This document shows, one piece after another, positions 42,238 to 52,725 of a stretch of 64,000 nt of DNA. Position numbers and translations under genes: made by a program. The DNA comes from Globisporangium splendens. Lineage: Eukaryota; Oomycota; Peronosporomycetes; Pythiales; Pythiaceae. The first letter of the stretch is position 1. Every line of letters starts with the position of its first letter. Where the stretch lies: contig VFIW01000085.1 of NCBI GenBank assembly GCA_006386115.1, positions 62,001 to 126,000 of the forward strand, read 5' to 3'. Under the pieces are notes generated by a model, which made no database searches, was not told the DNA's origin, and was given only the letters and a program-made list of their open reading frames with translations.

Positions 42238-44266
42238 GTGTGTGTAAATCGCTTCCGTTCTCCCCCTCACACGCTCTCACAGAGAAGACGCTCGTACACG
42301 TGACAGAGAGATCGCGTCCGCCTTCTCGTCGCCACTCTTTCTCGCAATAAGGGGAGCTTGAAGTGGCCGTAGCGTCGGGGCGCTCGCTTCCTTCTCTTTC
42401 TCGGTTATGCTCAATGCGGGGTTTCCTGTTTTGTTCCCACCCACACAACAGCAGCAACAGGAAGAACAAGAGGAGAGCGAGTCTTGTGGCGGCATCTGGC
42501 GCATCTTCACCCCCGCCCGCTCTAACACACATAAAAGCACGTCTTTCCCCGCAGTGGCGAACAAAAACCGCCCGAAACCTCCACTGACACCGCCTTTTCC
42601 ACCAATGGAGCGCGCGGAAGGCTCGCCATATGGTAAATGAGGAGCAGGCGTAGGAGTAGGGGAGCGAACGCAAACAACACATTTGACAGCACAAATAATG
42701 CAGCAGGATGCAAAAAAGTTCGAAACTGCGCCACAAAGCAAAAGCACACGGAAAATTTTGGAAATTGCTGACCGAGGCGACGATGCCGATGCATCCTGCC
42801 TTCTTCGTTCTCTCTGTGAGGCGGGGAACATGGCAATTGCTGCATGTGCACATGCATGCACGAATGCGACTTGTGTGCAAGGCATCAAGTGCATGCGTAC
42901 ATGTGTCGTGTGGCATGAGGTTGTAACTGTGTGTACCCGGGTCACTTCCGACCCCACAGGCTGCATGCACCGTAAACAGAGCAACAACGACCAGCAGCAT
43001 GCACAGCGTGTCTCTATCCTCGCGCCATTCCATGCCTATCACACATACAAACACGCCACATCTGCATTTATCATGCAAGGTAACTGAATGCTGCTGCTCA
43101 GCAGGTTGGATTTTGGGGTGGCATGGACAAAAGACTGAAAGGCAATACGACAGGGACTATTGCAGCAGGTGGCGGCTGATTGTGCGATTGCCAGCACCCC
43201 ATCGCGTCCACGTGCTCGCTGCAGTGCAATTGCTTCCGCCTTGCGGTGGTTTTTTACATGGAGGCGTTATCAACCAGTGCTGTCGCATATCGTCGTTGAC
43301 TGTTGGTTGTCGGAACTGTGCCCTTCCGCAACGCGACGCGAGGAAACGCTTATCTGCTGTCAATTTTAAAACGAGGCATGCGGAAAAGAAGATGCAAAGA
43401 AAAGAATGCGGGCTTGGCAGGCTCGCAGCTACTGGATTTGTTCGGCGTTGCGACAACGAGCGACAGTCGCGAACGATTATGTGGATGGATGGGGGGACCA
43501 AATGCTGTTGACGATAAAGTGGCATGTGGCCAAAGCAGGAAGGGTCATGTTGCATTTGCATGTGTCGCTTCAGAGCACGAACCCCACACACTATGGAGCT
43601 GGACACTTTGTACAGTATCGGGATATGGTGGGAGCACTGAGCAACGACAGACAGCAGCAAACTGTACCGCCACAGGAGCAAGCGACGGCGGTTTCAGATT
43701 TCAGTGTTGAAGTGCATCAATTTTCGAGACCGTCACTCTTTAAGTTCGCAAGAGGTTAAAGACCGTCATTCTCTTAAGTAGTGTGAATGTTTCAGAGTAG
43801 TGCCTCAACGAATCACTGTTCAGGTTAGAGAAAGTAAGGATCGTCACTCTCTTAAGTTCGTGTTGTATGTGACTCAGCAGTGACCCATACACGAACATTC
43901 GAACACTATTCAGGTACATACATATAAGACCAGCACTCTTGCAAAAGTCGGAACAACTCAAACGAGAGTGCCACGTGTGAATCTTATTTCAATTCAAACA
44001 ATGTGTGTCCATCAAAACCACTCTTATGCATTGCGGATTTCGGTTTAAATAGCCCAACCTATAACTAAGCTCAGACAGATTAATACTCTGGCAGCAACAT
44101 CGGGATCTGGAGAGCTGGATCGGATGCCGCGCAGGTGCAGAATGATCTCATTTCGGAAAAACCGCTTCCGCACCGGCAGCAGGTTCACCACCACTCAGAC
44201 GAAGGAAGCAGTCGACTGGCCGACTGACCGACCAACAGACAGACCGACAGAACAGACCCGATCAAC
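42238..44266. other. Gene-poor 2-kb divergent region
   Basis: No supported gene on either strand; the overlapping 70-320 codon frames have no domain character and shift frame freely. It contains promoters for PI4K (minus) and signal peptide peptidase (plus), short imperfect tandem repeats at 43727-43930, and an initiator-like GATCTCATTTCGG about 125 bp before 44267. Confidence 0.55.
43727..43940 (+). repeat. Imperfect tandem repeats, 'gaYcgtcaYtct' units
   Basis: Copies begin at about 43727, 43761, 43839 and 43928, each starting GACCGTCACTCT or a close variant and usually followed by CTTAAG. The 43761 and 43839 copies also share a CACT.TTCAGG element near their ends. Spacing is 34, 78 and 89 bp. 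Confidence 0.55.
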
Positions 44267-45385
44267 ATGCTGGACACGTTGCAGAGTGCCAGCTATGTGG
44301 TGCTCATCTCGCTCATGCTGGTGTCGCACTTCGTGCTGATCCCGATCCCCGTGCAGCTCATCACGTCGGCGACGGCGATCATCTACATTGGCGCGACGCT
44401 GTCGCTGAAGCTCAAGCACCACCGCGAAGCGAGCGGCGAGAAGAACGAGGAGGTCATGAAGGCGGAAGACGCGTACATGTTTCCCCTCCTGGGCTCGGGC
44501 GTGCTCTTTGGCTTGTACTTGTTGTTCAAGATCTTTGACAAGGACATGGTGAACTTGCTGCTGACGTCGTACTTCGCGTTGGTGGGCGCGTACAGTCTGA
44601 CCGAAGCGTTCAGCCCGCTTGTGTCGAAGTTTTGCTTCAAGGGGAACTCGAAGGTGTACAAGCGCAACATTAAGATCCCGTTCTACGGCGACTACTTGTT
44701 GGAGCTGTCGCAGGCGTGGATGGTCACGTTTGTGTTCGCTGCGGGGTTTGCGTACGCGTGGTTCAAGACCAAGCACTACTTGCTGAACAACATCTTCGGC
44801 ATCTCGCTCTCGATCAAGGGCATCGAGTCGCTTTCGCTTGGAAGCTTCAAAGTCGGCGCGATCCTGCTGAGCGGTTTGTTCTTCTACGATATCTTCTGGG
44901 TGTTTGGAACGGACGTGATGGTGACGGTCGCGACGTCGTTCGATGCGCCGATCAAGCTCATTTTCCCTCGCGAGTTTGCTACGGCGACGGAGAAGGCGAA
45001 GTACTCGATTCTCGGTCTCGGTGATATCGTGATTCCTGGCATCTTCATTGCCTTGTTGCTCCGTTACGACGCGCACCGTGCCAACGTGACGAGCAGCACG
45101 CAATCGTTCCCGAAGCCGTTTTTCCACGTCAACCTGGTGTTCTACGTGCTCGGTCTTGTCGCGACTGTCGCTGTGATGTTCATCTTCAACGCTGCCCAGC
45201 CAGCGTTGTTGTATTTAGTGCCTGCGTGTCTCGGATCTGCACTGGTGACCGCTTTCATCCGTGGCGAGTTCAAGGAGCTTCTCGCCTACTCGGAAGAAGA
45301 CGAAGAGGAAGAAGCGAAGGACAAGGACGGCAAGAAGACAGAAGAGGTCGCTGCCACTGATGCGGAAGCCAAGAAGTCCAAGTAG
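44267..45385 (+). CDS. Signal peptide peptidase (intramembrane aspartyl protease)
   Basis: A single exon of 372 residues with about nine membrane segments. The catalytic motifs are FFYDIFWVFG (YD) and ILGLGDIVIPG (GxGD), followed by the conserved NAAQPALLYLVPA (PAL). These identify a presenilin-family A22B protease that cleaves leftover signal peptides in the ER membrane. The C-terminus is acidic and ends KKSK, a KKxx ER-retrieval signal. An ATG-proximal hydrophobic segment (VVLISLMLVSHFVLIPIP) is the first transmembrane helix. Length and topology are normal for SPP, and no insert or break is seen. Confidence 0.94.
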   Translation: MLDTLQSASYVVLISLMLVSHFVLIPIPVQLITSATAIIYIGATLSLKLKHHREASGEKNEEVMKAEDAYMFPLLGSGVLFGLYLLFKIFDKDMVNLLLTSYFALVGAYSLTEAFSPLVSKFCFKGNSKVYKRNIKIPFYGDYLLELSQAWMVTFVFAAGFAYAWFKTKHYLLNNIFGISLSIKGIESLSLGSFKVGAILLSGLFFYDIFWVFGTDVMVTVATSFDAPIKLIFPREFATATEKAKYSILGLGDIVIPGIFIALLLRYDAHRANVTSSTQSFPKPFFHVNLVFYVLGLVATVAVMFIFNAAQPALLYLVPACLGSALVTAFIRGEFKELLAYSEEDEEEEAKDKDGKKTEEVAATDAEAKKSK

Positions 45386-45835
45386 AGCGTTTTCTTAGTC
45401 ACGATCAGGCAAGTCATTATGCGCATGCAGAGTTCGCGCTGATTTATTTCAGTGAACCCATGCGTAGCTTTTTTAGAGTAGGATTTGTATTTGTGATCGC
45501 GAAACACGGCTTTTGCCAAAATGACAATTCAACACATTTGCATATTACCCACACCACGACTCGCATGCCTCGAGCATCAGCACGCCTTCAGCACATCCAT
45601 GGACATCGTCGCGTGTTTTGACCTTGCAGACAGCCAGCTTCTGCTTGCTGAAGCCATTCTCCATGCGCTTCTGCAACAACAACTCGGGGTGCACAGATGC
45701 CAGGTAAGTTTGTAATTTCTGATTCTTACCGAGATAGAACGAGCAGTTATTGGAGCCGCGCCGCAGATCGGACGATGCTCTCCACCACACTGGCGCGGCA
45801 ACTGTTCTCTATGAGAAAGGGAGCATGGGAGAGGC
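45386..45835. other. Region downstream of SPP with possible extra exon
   Basis: Minus-strand frames at 45545-45808 look partly coding (peptide HPELLLQKRMENGF; several Cys). A good splice acceptor (TTTCTCATAG, exon start 45808) exists. This may be a 3' exon of the small gene next to it, or chance. No independent gene is supported. Confidence 0.35.
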
Positions 45836-46384
45836 TCAGGGATTCCACGATGACAGCGTAGAGCACGACAAGCCTTGGTTCAGGCAAAGGACACGCTTCG
45901 GGATGAATCGTGAATTAGCACCATAAATGTGCTCGATTTCATCCCAGTACACGCCGCCTGGTTTGGATTGGTTTGCTATCCCATTTAATCGACTGAGAGC
46001 ATGATTCAAAGCCTCATAGTGATCCTTTCGAGACTGCTCCCGTTCATCGACGACCTTGGATCCATTTGAACCCCGTCTGGCCTTCGCGCGTTCGTCCACT
46101 GGCAGTGTTGCAGGAGGTTGCCGTGATAAAGACGATGCTTCGGTCAGTGGATCAGGTGATACTCCCAGCGACGGTGCATCTTCTTCCTGGATGAGAGCTT
46201 CTTGTTGCCGTTCTTCGTCTGTGGTGGCCAGTAACCACGCTTTACAGCTCAGGTAATGGATAGAGCTCACGGGTGAGAGATGTGAGCAGTAGCGGCCGAA
46301 TAACGGAATGAACCCACAACACAAGATGGCTGCAGCTATTCCAGAAGGTGTCCATTTCACTCGGTTTCGCGAAAATGGAGCCAT
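45836..46384 (-). CDS. Small single-pass membrane protein of unknown function
   Basis: A 182-residue minus-strand frame from the ATG at 46384. Residues about 12-33 (GIAAAILCCGFIPLFGRY) look like a transmembrane segment or signal anchor. Glu/Ser-rich and charged sequence follows with a helical part (RKDHYEALNHALSRLNGI) and a conserved-looking WDEIEHIYG. I do not recognise a family. The 3' end is uncertain. The stop at 45836 follows directly, but an alternative 86-nt intron (45809-45894, GTGTCC...CATAG) would replace the last ~20 residues and end at 45747. Convergent with the SPP gene. Confidence 0.5.
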   Translation of the reverse strand: MAPFSRNRVKWTPSGIAAAILCCGFIPLFGRYCSHLSPVSSIHYLSCKAWLLATTDEERQQEALIQEEDAPSLGVSPDPLTEASSLSRQPPATLPVDERAKARRGSNGSKVVDEREQSRKDHYEALNHALSRLNGIANQSKPGGVYWDEIEHIYGANSRFIPKRVLCLNQGLSCSTLSSWNP

Positions 46385-46938
46385 CTTGGCTTGCCGCACT
46401 GGCAGCACTGAAGAAACGATTGGCCAAAAAGTTAGCCTTTTTTTACGAATCGAGAGAGCCTACCTCAACGAGTCTTTTGGTTGGCTAAAAGAAGCTTCAT
46501 GCTCAGCATAGACGAGCCATCTACGTCATCCCCCCGTCCGTCCTTTATCATATAAAAACACTGTTTCTGAAAGTGCACGTCGCCCCTCCATTCGCCAAAA
46601 ATTGCGTGTTTCGAGCTCCCAAACAGCTGATCTGTTGCTCCAGTTCGAAACTATGTACCCCATCCCTTCTCTCTTTTGAGGTTTTTCCATTCACCTGATT
46701 CATTTTCACACCGCGTTTGCTTTGAGCGCCATCGAGGTTTTATTCTATTCATACTCAAAATCAGTACCATTTCTTTTTTTGCACGCGTCACAGAGACACA
46801 CACTCTTGCTTTTCCCTCCCTCCCTCCTCTCTCTCTCTCTTTCACTCAAACAAGCCACTTGGCATGCAACCGCATTGACGGATTTGCCGCGCGCGTGAGA
46901 GACGAGGAGAGAGAAAGCGAGACAGGGAGCGAGGGAGA
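46385..46938. other. Divergent promoter region
   Basis: No gene. Contains a TTGGTTGGCT (CCAAT-type) motif near 46480 and a long pyrimidine-rich tract, including CCCTCCCTCCCTCCTCTCTC, at about 46810-46840, just upstream of the plus-strand start at 46939. Confidence 0.5.
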
Positions 46939-49040
46939 ATGGCGCCGAGCCAGAGGTGCGTGCTCTATGGATCTGTGTGTGATGACGCTGTATCCATCTG
47001 ATGTGGTGTGATGTGATCTAAACGCGCAGGGACAACCAGAACGATGATGGCGAGGCGTCTCCGCGTCCAACGGCTCCATCTGTCGCGGCGGCGGCTTCTA
47101 CAGCACCTGCGAGCATCATGGGACCGCGGTTGGAGCGCCACAAGTCGCTGTACTCGTCTGGACCCGTGTGTGTTGACTTGAACCCGGCTGATGAGGAAAG
47201 CAGTGCCGAGAGAACGGTGACGGTGAAAGATGTCGATGATGATGGCCAGGGACAACATCACGCGGAGCGACGACGGAAACGCGACGTAGTCCGTCAGATC
47301 TCGATGCGACTGTACTTGAAGGGGAAAGACATCGCGGGAGACGTGCTCCGGAATGTTGCGCGACAGAGAATGGAGGATGTGGAGAATGTGTGCAACACCA
47401 AGGACTCGAGCTTAGAACATGAAATCACGGCATCGAAGAAGACCAGAAAACATTTGTGGATGCCAACGACGCAAGATGACTCTGTGCTCCTGCAAGGCTC
47501 GTCCTCGAAAGGTTCGCGTGTGTGTGCCTTTCTTTATTTCTTTGCGCTCTCGCGAGTGCATGCTCTCTGCTTCGTCATGGCTCGCAAGACTAACTCGCAG
47601 CGTTGCTTTGTTGCTGCAGACTCATTTGGAAAGAGTGCTCACAACGAGATCAACGAGTTCTTCGTGTCTCGAGTCACGGATCCGACGTCCTATTTCTATC
47701 GGTTCCGCTACGACGACCATCGCCACCTCACCCCACAGAAAGCCGAAGTCCAGCTCGTAGATATCGAATGGCTTAAATCCCATGAAGAGATCGTGAGCTG
47801 GGAGCGCGTGAGCGGACTGAAGAAAGCGACGATCTCGTGGGACGCGTACACGGAGCCTCTCCTCGTTGACATCAAGACGGGTGCGATCCTGGACGGCCAC
47901 CACCGATACAACGTTGGAGTTCAGCTTCGTCTGAAGCAACTGCCAGCAGTGCTCGTGGATTACCTTGGCGATGACACGATCACAGTGGATGTGTGGCCTG
48001 GCTGTGGTCGATCGAAACTGACAAAGGAAGAAGTGATTGCGATGGCGCTGTCACCGAACGTGTTCCCGCCGAAGACCAGTCGCCATCGTTTCACAGAGAG
48101 TCTACCGCCGATCTCGATTCCGCTTTCCATTCTGCGGCAAAACCCAACGCCCATCGTGGATCTGACAGCGTCGGTTGTTTCGAAGCCATCGGTTTCAGAA
48201 GCTGTATCCGACTCCTCGACTGCGACAACTTCAGAAGACGCGAGCACGAGTCCGCCTCAGCAGTCTCGCCTGCGCCAGGTGTCGATTGACCTCATCTGCG
48301 GCGCACAAAACCTCGCGACTTCCGTTACGAAGAGTCTCTTTCGGAGCCGCCTGCGGAAGATCGATGGGAACGAAGAGACACAATTGGATATGATCAAGCG
48401 ACCGACCTTCGACACGTCCAATTTCTTCAACGCGGTGCGTGAAAATGACCCGTCGTCCAGTTTCTGCCAGCAGCGATCGGCCACGTTCGAAGACCTGCTG
48501 TCGTCAGATGCTGCAACGCGGCAAAAGTTTTTCCTGACGCGTATTTGTGATCCGACATCGTACTTCTACAAGTACCACTTTGACACGCCGCCAAAGCGCT
48601 CGCCACGTAAGGTCTCGGTCAAGTTGGCGTCGCTGAAGTGGCTCAAAGCCCACGAACATGTCGTGAGCTGGGATCGCGTCGATGGACTCCGGCACGCGAC
48701 GAAGACATGGGGCGCGTACCTGGAACCGTTGCTGGTCGATGCGGTGACGGGCTCCATCTTGGACGGTCACCACCGCTACCATGTTGGTCTGCAATTGGGC
48801 TTGGAGTGCGTGCCCGTCGTGCTCGTGAACTACTTGGAAGATGACACGATCACGGTGGACGTGTGGCCAAACTGCGGCCGCGACAGTCTCACGAAGCAGG
48901 AGGTGATCGACATGTCGCTCTCGGACTCTCTGTTCCCGCCGAAGACGAGTCGTCACACGTTTTCGGACGACTTGCCGCCAATCTCGGTCTCTCTAGACCG
49001 ATTGCGGGTTGCGTTGCCAGGCAACTATGGGGACCTGTAA
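46939..49040 (+). CDS. Tandem ParB/Srx-fold protein, SerK/SbnI-like
   Basis: Three exons: 46939-46955 (17 coding nt), 47030-47511, 47620-49040; the product is 639 residues. The N-terminal ~180 residues are charged and low-complexity. Two copies of one domain follow, at about 185-335 and 470-630. Each begins FFVSRVTDPTSYFYRF or FFLTRICDPTSYFYKY. Each continues with HE.VVSW-RV.GL, LLVD..TG.ILDGHHRY (about residues 257 and 547), DYLGDDTITVDVWP or equivalent, LTK.EVI.M.LS and FPPKTSRH. The DGHHR motif and FPPKTxRH ending match the ParB/sulfiredoxin-fold family of archaeal and bacterial free-serine kinases (SerK, SbnI). Those use ADP or ATP to phosphorylate serine. Both copies retain the motif residues. 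Enzymatic activity here is inference. The second intron is 108 nt, divisible by 3 and stop-free, so a retained-intron isoform is possible. Confidence 0.8.
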
Positions 49041-49370
49041 GCTGTGAAATAAGGATAAATAAGGAGCGGACGTCAAGTTAGCAGCAGAGTGCTGGAGATA
49101 GAAGCGTTCTACTGTGGAAGGAACGCGGTCTGCAGCGGTCGGAAGTGCGCGATAGAAGTCTCTTTCTCTCATTTCTTTATAAATATGTATATATTCCCCA
49201 ACCTGTTGATTAACATGCGCGGTGAGCTCCAAGAGCTGCTGACAGACAACGACCTCTGTCACCATGAACCGAGTGTGCATTTGATTTTATTGAAATGAAC
49301 TATGCAGCTGCTGGTGAAAAATACCCAGCGTTGGGAAAGAGAGAGCACGCTCGCTGCTTCCCACACACGG
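49041..49370. other. Convergent intergenic region
   Basis: 3' flanks of the ParB-like gene and the CNNM gene; AT-rich near 49170-49215. No gene seen. Confidence 0.5.
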
Positions 49371-50888
49371 TTATGGCTTTGGGAAGAGCGGCGTCTTCTC
49401 CGTCACGATCTTGATCTGGATAGGGGTCTCGAGCTTCGCGGCGGTCGTCGGGTCCACGACGCCGTGCGGGTGTGGGTGCGGATGCTTGGAGCGGCGATTC
49501 CGCACGGCGCGACGCGCGCGCTCGGCGAGGATCTTGAGCCGCTTCTTGACCAGATTCTTGCCCACGGTCTGCTGCACGTGCTGCTTGCGGGTCTTGGACT
49601 TCCAGTAGTCGACCACGTCGTGCACATACATGTCGCTCTCATCCTCGATCTCCTCCTGGATGAGCTCTTCGATCACGTCTTCGATGGTCACGATGCCCAC
49701 GAACTCGACGTCCTCGGGGATGTCTTCACCGTCGCGCCAGCACTGCAGCACCTTGGCGGCGTCCTTGGTCACCATGGCGATGTGCGAGCGGCCCTTCTGG
49801 AATTCGTTCAGGATCGCATAGCACGACTCGTCTGGGTTCACGACAATTGGTTTCCGCAACGACAGGTCCCCAATCGGACGCTCATCTTCCGGGTCCAGCA
49901 CGATTAAGCGTTTCACGAGCAGCAGACCCACGATGTTCGACGAGTACTCTCGGAAGATCGGGATGCGACTGTGGCCCGACGCCAGGATGTCAGCCATCAC
50001 GTTCTCATCCAGCTTGGTGTCATACTCGAGCATGAACACGTCTTTCATAGGCACCATGACCTCCGTCACGGTCTTGGATGTCAGGTCCAGCGCGCCGTGG
50101 ATGATCGTGACTTCGTCCACATGCAGCCGCGTGTCGTGGCTCGAGTTGTATTGGTTCGCTGCATACGCCGTACGAGGCGTGAGGTGCGGCTGCGCTTCGG
50201 GCAGAAACGCGGCGTTGGCACCCTCGCCGTCCGGACTCTTGTTGCTGCTGCTGCTGCTCTTACTCGCGCCTTTCACATCGGAATTCTGGCGCGCGTTCTC
50301 GATAAAGCTGCGTCGCGCCGCGTCGTTCTCTCGCTGCAGCGTGATCAGCGCCTTGAGTTCTTTGCGCTTGTACTGCGCTGGATCATGTTCAGCGCCAAGC
50401 CACCAGTCGAGAAACTTGGCGATCGGCAACGCAATCGGACACATGAGCCACATGAGCACTCGCACGCCCGGCGCAAGCGCTGCCGCGATCCGGAGTTGGT
50501 TCGGACCAGTGAACACGGCCGACGGGATGATCTCACCGAACAAGAGCACACACGTGACCGAGAGCACGATCGAGACGGCTTCGGGCACGAGCTTGTTGAG
50601 GAAAATCGGGAGCGCTTCGTTCGCGCCGGCGTTCACAAGCAGCAGCGTCACGAGCAGGAAGTGGTGCTGGTGCAAAATGGGCAGCACCTGCTTGGCCTGC
50701 TTCTTCTGGAGCTCCGTGCCCTCGAGCTCGAGGATACGCATGTTGAGCATGTCGAGCGAGAGTAGCCCCATGGTGAGCCCCGCCATCATGCCAGCGGCGC
50801 AGATGAGCACGATCGACATGCCGAGGAACGTCCAGAAGGACGCCGGGTCGCACGACGGGGAGTAGAATTTGCAATCGCCATCCTCCAT
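49371..50888 (-). CDS. CNNM/Mam3-type DUF21-CBS membrane protein
   Basis: A single exon of 505 residues with the ATG at 50888. The DUF21/CNNM transmembrane domain spans about 15-205: LGMSIVLICAAGMMAGLTMG, then LLSLDMLNMRILELEG, LVNAGANEALPIFL and LLFGEIIPSAVFTGPNQL. A cytosolic CBS-pair domain follows (EVMVPMKDVFMLEYDTKLDE; SGHSRIPIFREYSSNIVG; DVEFVGIVTIEDVIEELIQ). The tail is basic and ends EKTPLFPKP, an acidic-dileucine-like endosomal/vacuolar sorting signal. CNNM/Mam3 proteins affect Mg2+ and other divalent cation homeostasis, in fungi at the vacuole. The domain order and lengths are ordinary. The frame is open upstream, but without an ATG before 50888. Confidence 0.9.
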   Translation of the reverse strand: MEDGDCKFYSPSCDPASFWTFLGMSIVLICAAGMMAGLTMGLLSLDMLNMRILELEGTELQKKQAKQVLPILHQHHFLLVTLLLVNAGANEALPIFLNKLVPEAVSIVLSVTCVLLFGEIIPSAVFTGPNQLRIAAALAPGVRVLMWLMCPIALPIAKFLDWWLGAEHDPAQYKRKELKALITLQRENDAARRSFIENARQNSDVKGASKSSSSSNKSPDGEGANAAFLPEAQPHLTPRTAYAANQYNSSHDTRLHVDEVTIIHGALDLTSKTVTEVMVPMKDVFMLEYDTKLDENVMADILASGHSRIPIFREYSSNIVGLLLVKRLIVLDPEDERPIGDLSLRKPIVVNPDESCYAILNEFQKGRSHIAMVTKDAAKVLQCWRDGEDIPEDVEFVGIVTIEDVIEELIQEEIEDESDMYVHDVVDYWKSKTRKQHVQQTVGKNLVKKRLKILAERARRAVRNRRSKHPHPHPHGVVDPTTAAKLETPIQIKIVTEKTPLFPKP

Positions 50889-51456
50889 ATGCGGACTTGT
50901 AGATGGCGGGAACGGCGGCGTCGGTGGAAAAAGGACGCGCGCAAGAGAGAGACAAGTGAGATGGCGAGCTGTTTCGGAAATGAGCTTCTGGATGACTTGG
51001 TGTGACTGACTTGACAAAGTACCCGAATCGCTGATCCAGGACGGTAAACCTTATTTTAGGAGATGATTTGACCTGGTTTGGCGTGGCTCACACTATACTG
51101 ACACCTGATACGGGGTGATGGTTAGGATCTTGGAAACCTGCTGAAGCGGATTTTTATGTTCGTGCGAGTGTCCCATAGCGTGTGTGAGAATCACGTTATT
51201 TACGGGTATGAGTTGTATACGGGACACCATATGCAACTGATGTGGGAGAGAAAGCTCACACAAAACAACAGCAAAATGGCGTCACATTTCAACCGAGTAT
51301 GCGGAGCCGACAATTTACTAGCGGCGCGTCTTTCTCCTGACTGTTATTGGTGGTGCTCGCTCTCGATCACGTGCGAGAGAATCGCGGAACGCACAACAGA
51401 AGCGAAGAATGGAAAATAATAATGTTATAACCAGGAAAAATACTCTCTGTCTGTAT
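50889..51456. other. Intergenic, CNNM promoter and CHMP6 3' flank
   Basis: No gene recognised in about 570 bp. Confidence 0.5.
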
Positions 51457-52243
51457 CTACGCCATGATAGCCTCGCGCTTGACCTTCATCTTCATCTGCG
51501 CCTTGGCCTGCGTCGCTGCCTTGCGCGCCTGCATCGTGTCCTCCAGCACGACGAGGTCGTCGTCGATGGCTGCAGGTTCTGCTGTGGGAGCCTCGGGCAT
51601 GACCAATGCGAGCGCCTCGGCTTCCAGGCGCTCGATCTCCGCGAGCTCCAGCAGCACGGAGTCTTCGTCCTCGACCGTCAGACTGCCTCCGATCAGCCGG
51701 CTGATCTCGTTCGCCGTCTCCTGCGCCTCCTCGGTCTCGAGCATCAGGTTCTCCACGGCTTCGACCGTCATTTCCTTGTGAATCGCGTTCAGGATCGAGT
51801 TACCCGCCTTCAAGCCTTCGAAGACCTTGAGCTGCTGGGTCTCCCACTCGACCGTGTCGAGCATCTCGAGCACCGTCAGCAGGTGCTCGTCCGCTTGCTT
51901 GATCTGCTGTTCTTTGAACTTCTTCACCTTCAGCGCGAGCTTAGCGCGATCCTATCATACACATGCATCCATGTTATCAGTCACAATTACAGCAAGCATC
52001 TCAACCACAAACGCATTCAAACAAACGCACCCGCTTCTCTGCCTGCAGCAGCTTCTTGGCGCTCTCGTGCAGCTGCTGCGCCTCGATGTCAAGCCGCGCC
52101 TGGTACTTCTTCAGGCGGTCGCGCGCGTTCTTGAGATCTAGGATCGCCTTGTCCTTGGACGTGACCTGCGCCTGCGTGTTGCTCTTGGGCGGCGGCGCGT
52201 GCGCGGGGGACGCCTTCTTGGTCTTGGAGTTGGAGCCGCCCAT
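51457..52243 (-). CDS. VPS20: ESCRT-III subunit CHMP6/VPS20
   Basis: Two exons on the minus strand: 52031-52243 and 51457-51951. The 79-nt phase-0 intron is GTGCGT...GATAG and the product is 235 residues. MGGSNSK is an N-myristoylation motif typical of VPS20/CHMP6. The Snf7 core is clear: KDKAILDLKNARDRLKKY, RAKLALKVKKFKEQQI and the α3 region. The autoinhibitory helix carries LKVFEGLKAGNSILNAIH and EAVENLMLETEEAQE, closely parallel to CHMP6. The protein is recruited by ESCRT-II to nucleate ESCRT-III on endosomes for multivesicular-body budding. A C-terminal acidic/Lys-rich tail could contain the MIM2 motif, but I did not find a clear one. Confidence 0.9.
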
Positions 52244-52725
52244 TACGGAATGTGTGACTGGTGTGTGGGCGACGGCGCGTCTTCTGGAGTGCGTGATTAT
52301 GCTCGGGTCCGATGCAACGAGTGCTCAGCAGCCTAAATTGGCGTCGACGTGTGATTATCCCTTCTGCGTGTGTGGTGTTTTGTTCTCTATGTACAAATAG
52401 AGCAGGCTTCTTTTTCTTTGCGTTGATGATGCAGCAAGAAGCGCCAATTTGTCGGCTTCTAATTGGCTAATATAGAAGATCAAAAGCTTGTGATTGGCTC
52501 ATCTACGATGTTTATTCGTTTTTCCTCGTGTCCGGATTTATTCTGTTTATACTGCCCGCTATACGCACGCATCCGTCATTGGGTTGAAATTGCCTGTTTA
52601 CTCTACTGACTGGAAATGCGAGCAGCTACTTGCGCTAATCAATCAGCCGAGCGCATTTACGATCCTGAAAATCCACCGAGTGGTACCACATGGACGCGTC
52701 TGTCGGCGTGCTGCGTGTGACTCCA
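52244..52725. other. Intergenic, CHMP6 promoter and HMG-CoA lyase 3' flank
   Basis: No gene. Two ATTGGCT (inverted CCAAT-box) motifs at 52462-52468 and 52493-52499, about 30 bp apart and 220-260 bp upstream of the CHMP6 start. On the minus strand they read AGCCAAT. Confidence 0.5.

Noticed and set aside
42107..43078. Large minus-strand frame upstream of PI4K
   Set aside because: Composition drifts, it overlaps the PI4K N-terminus in another frame, and no family is recognisable.
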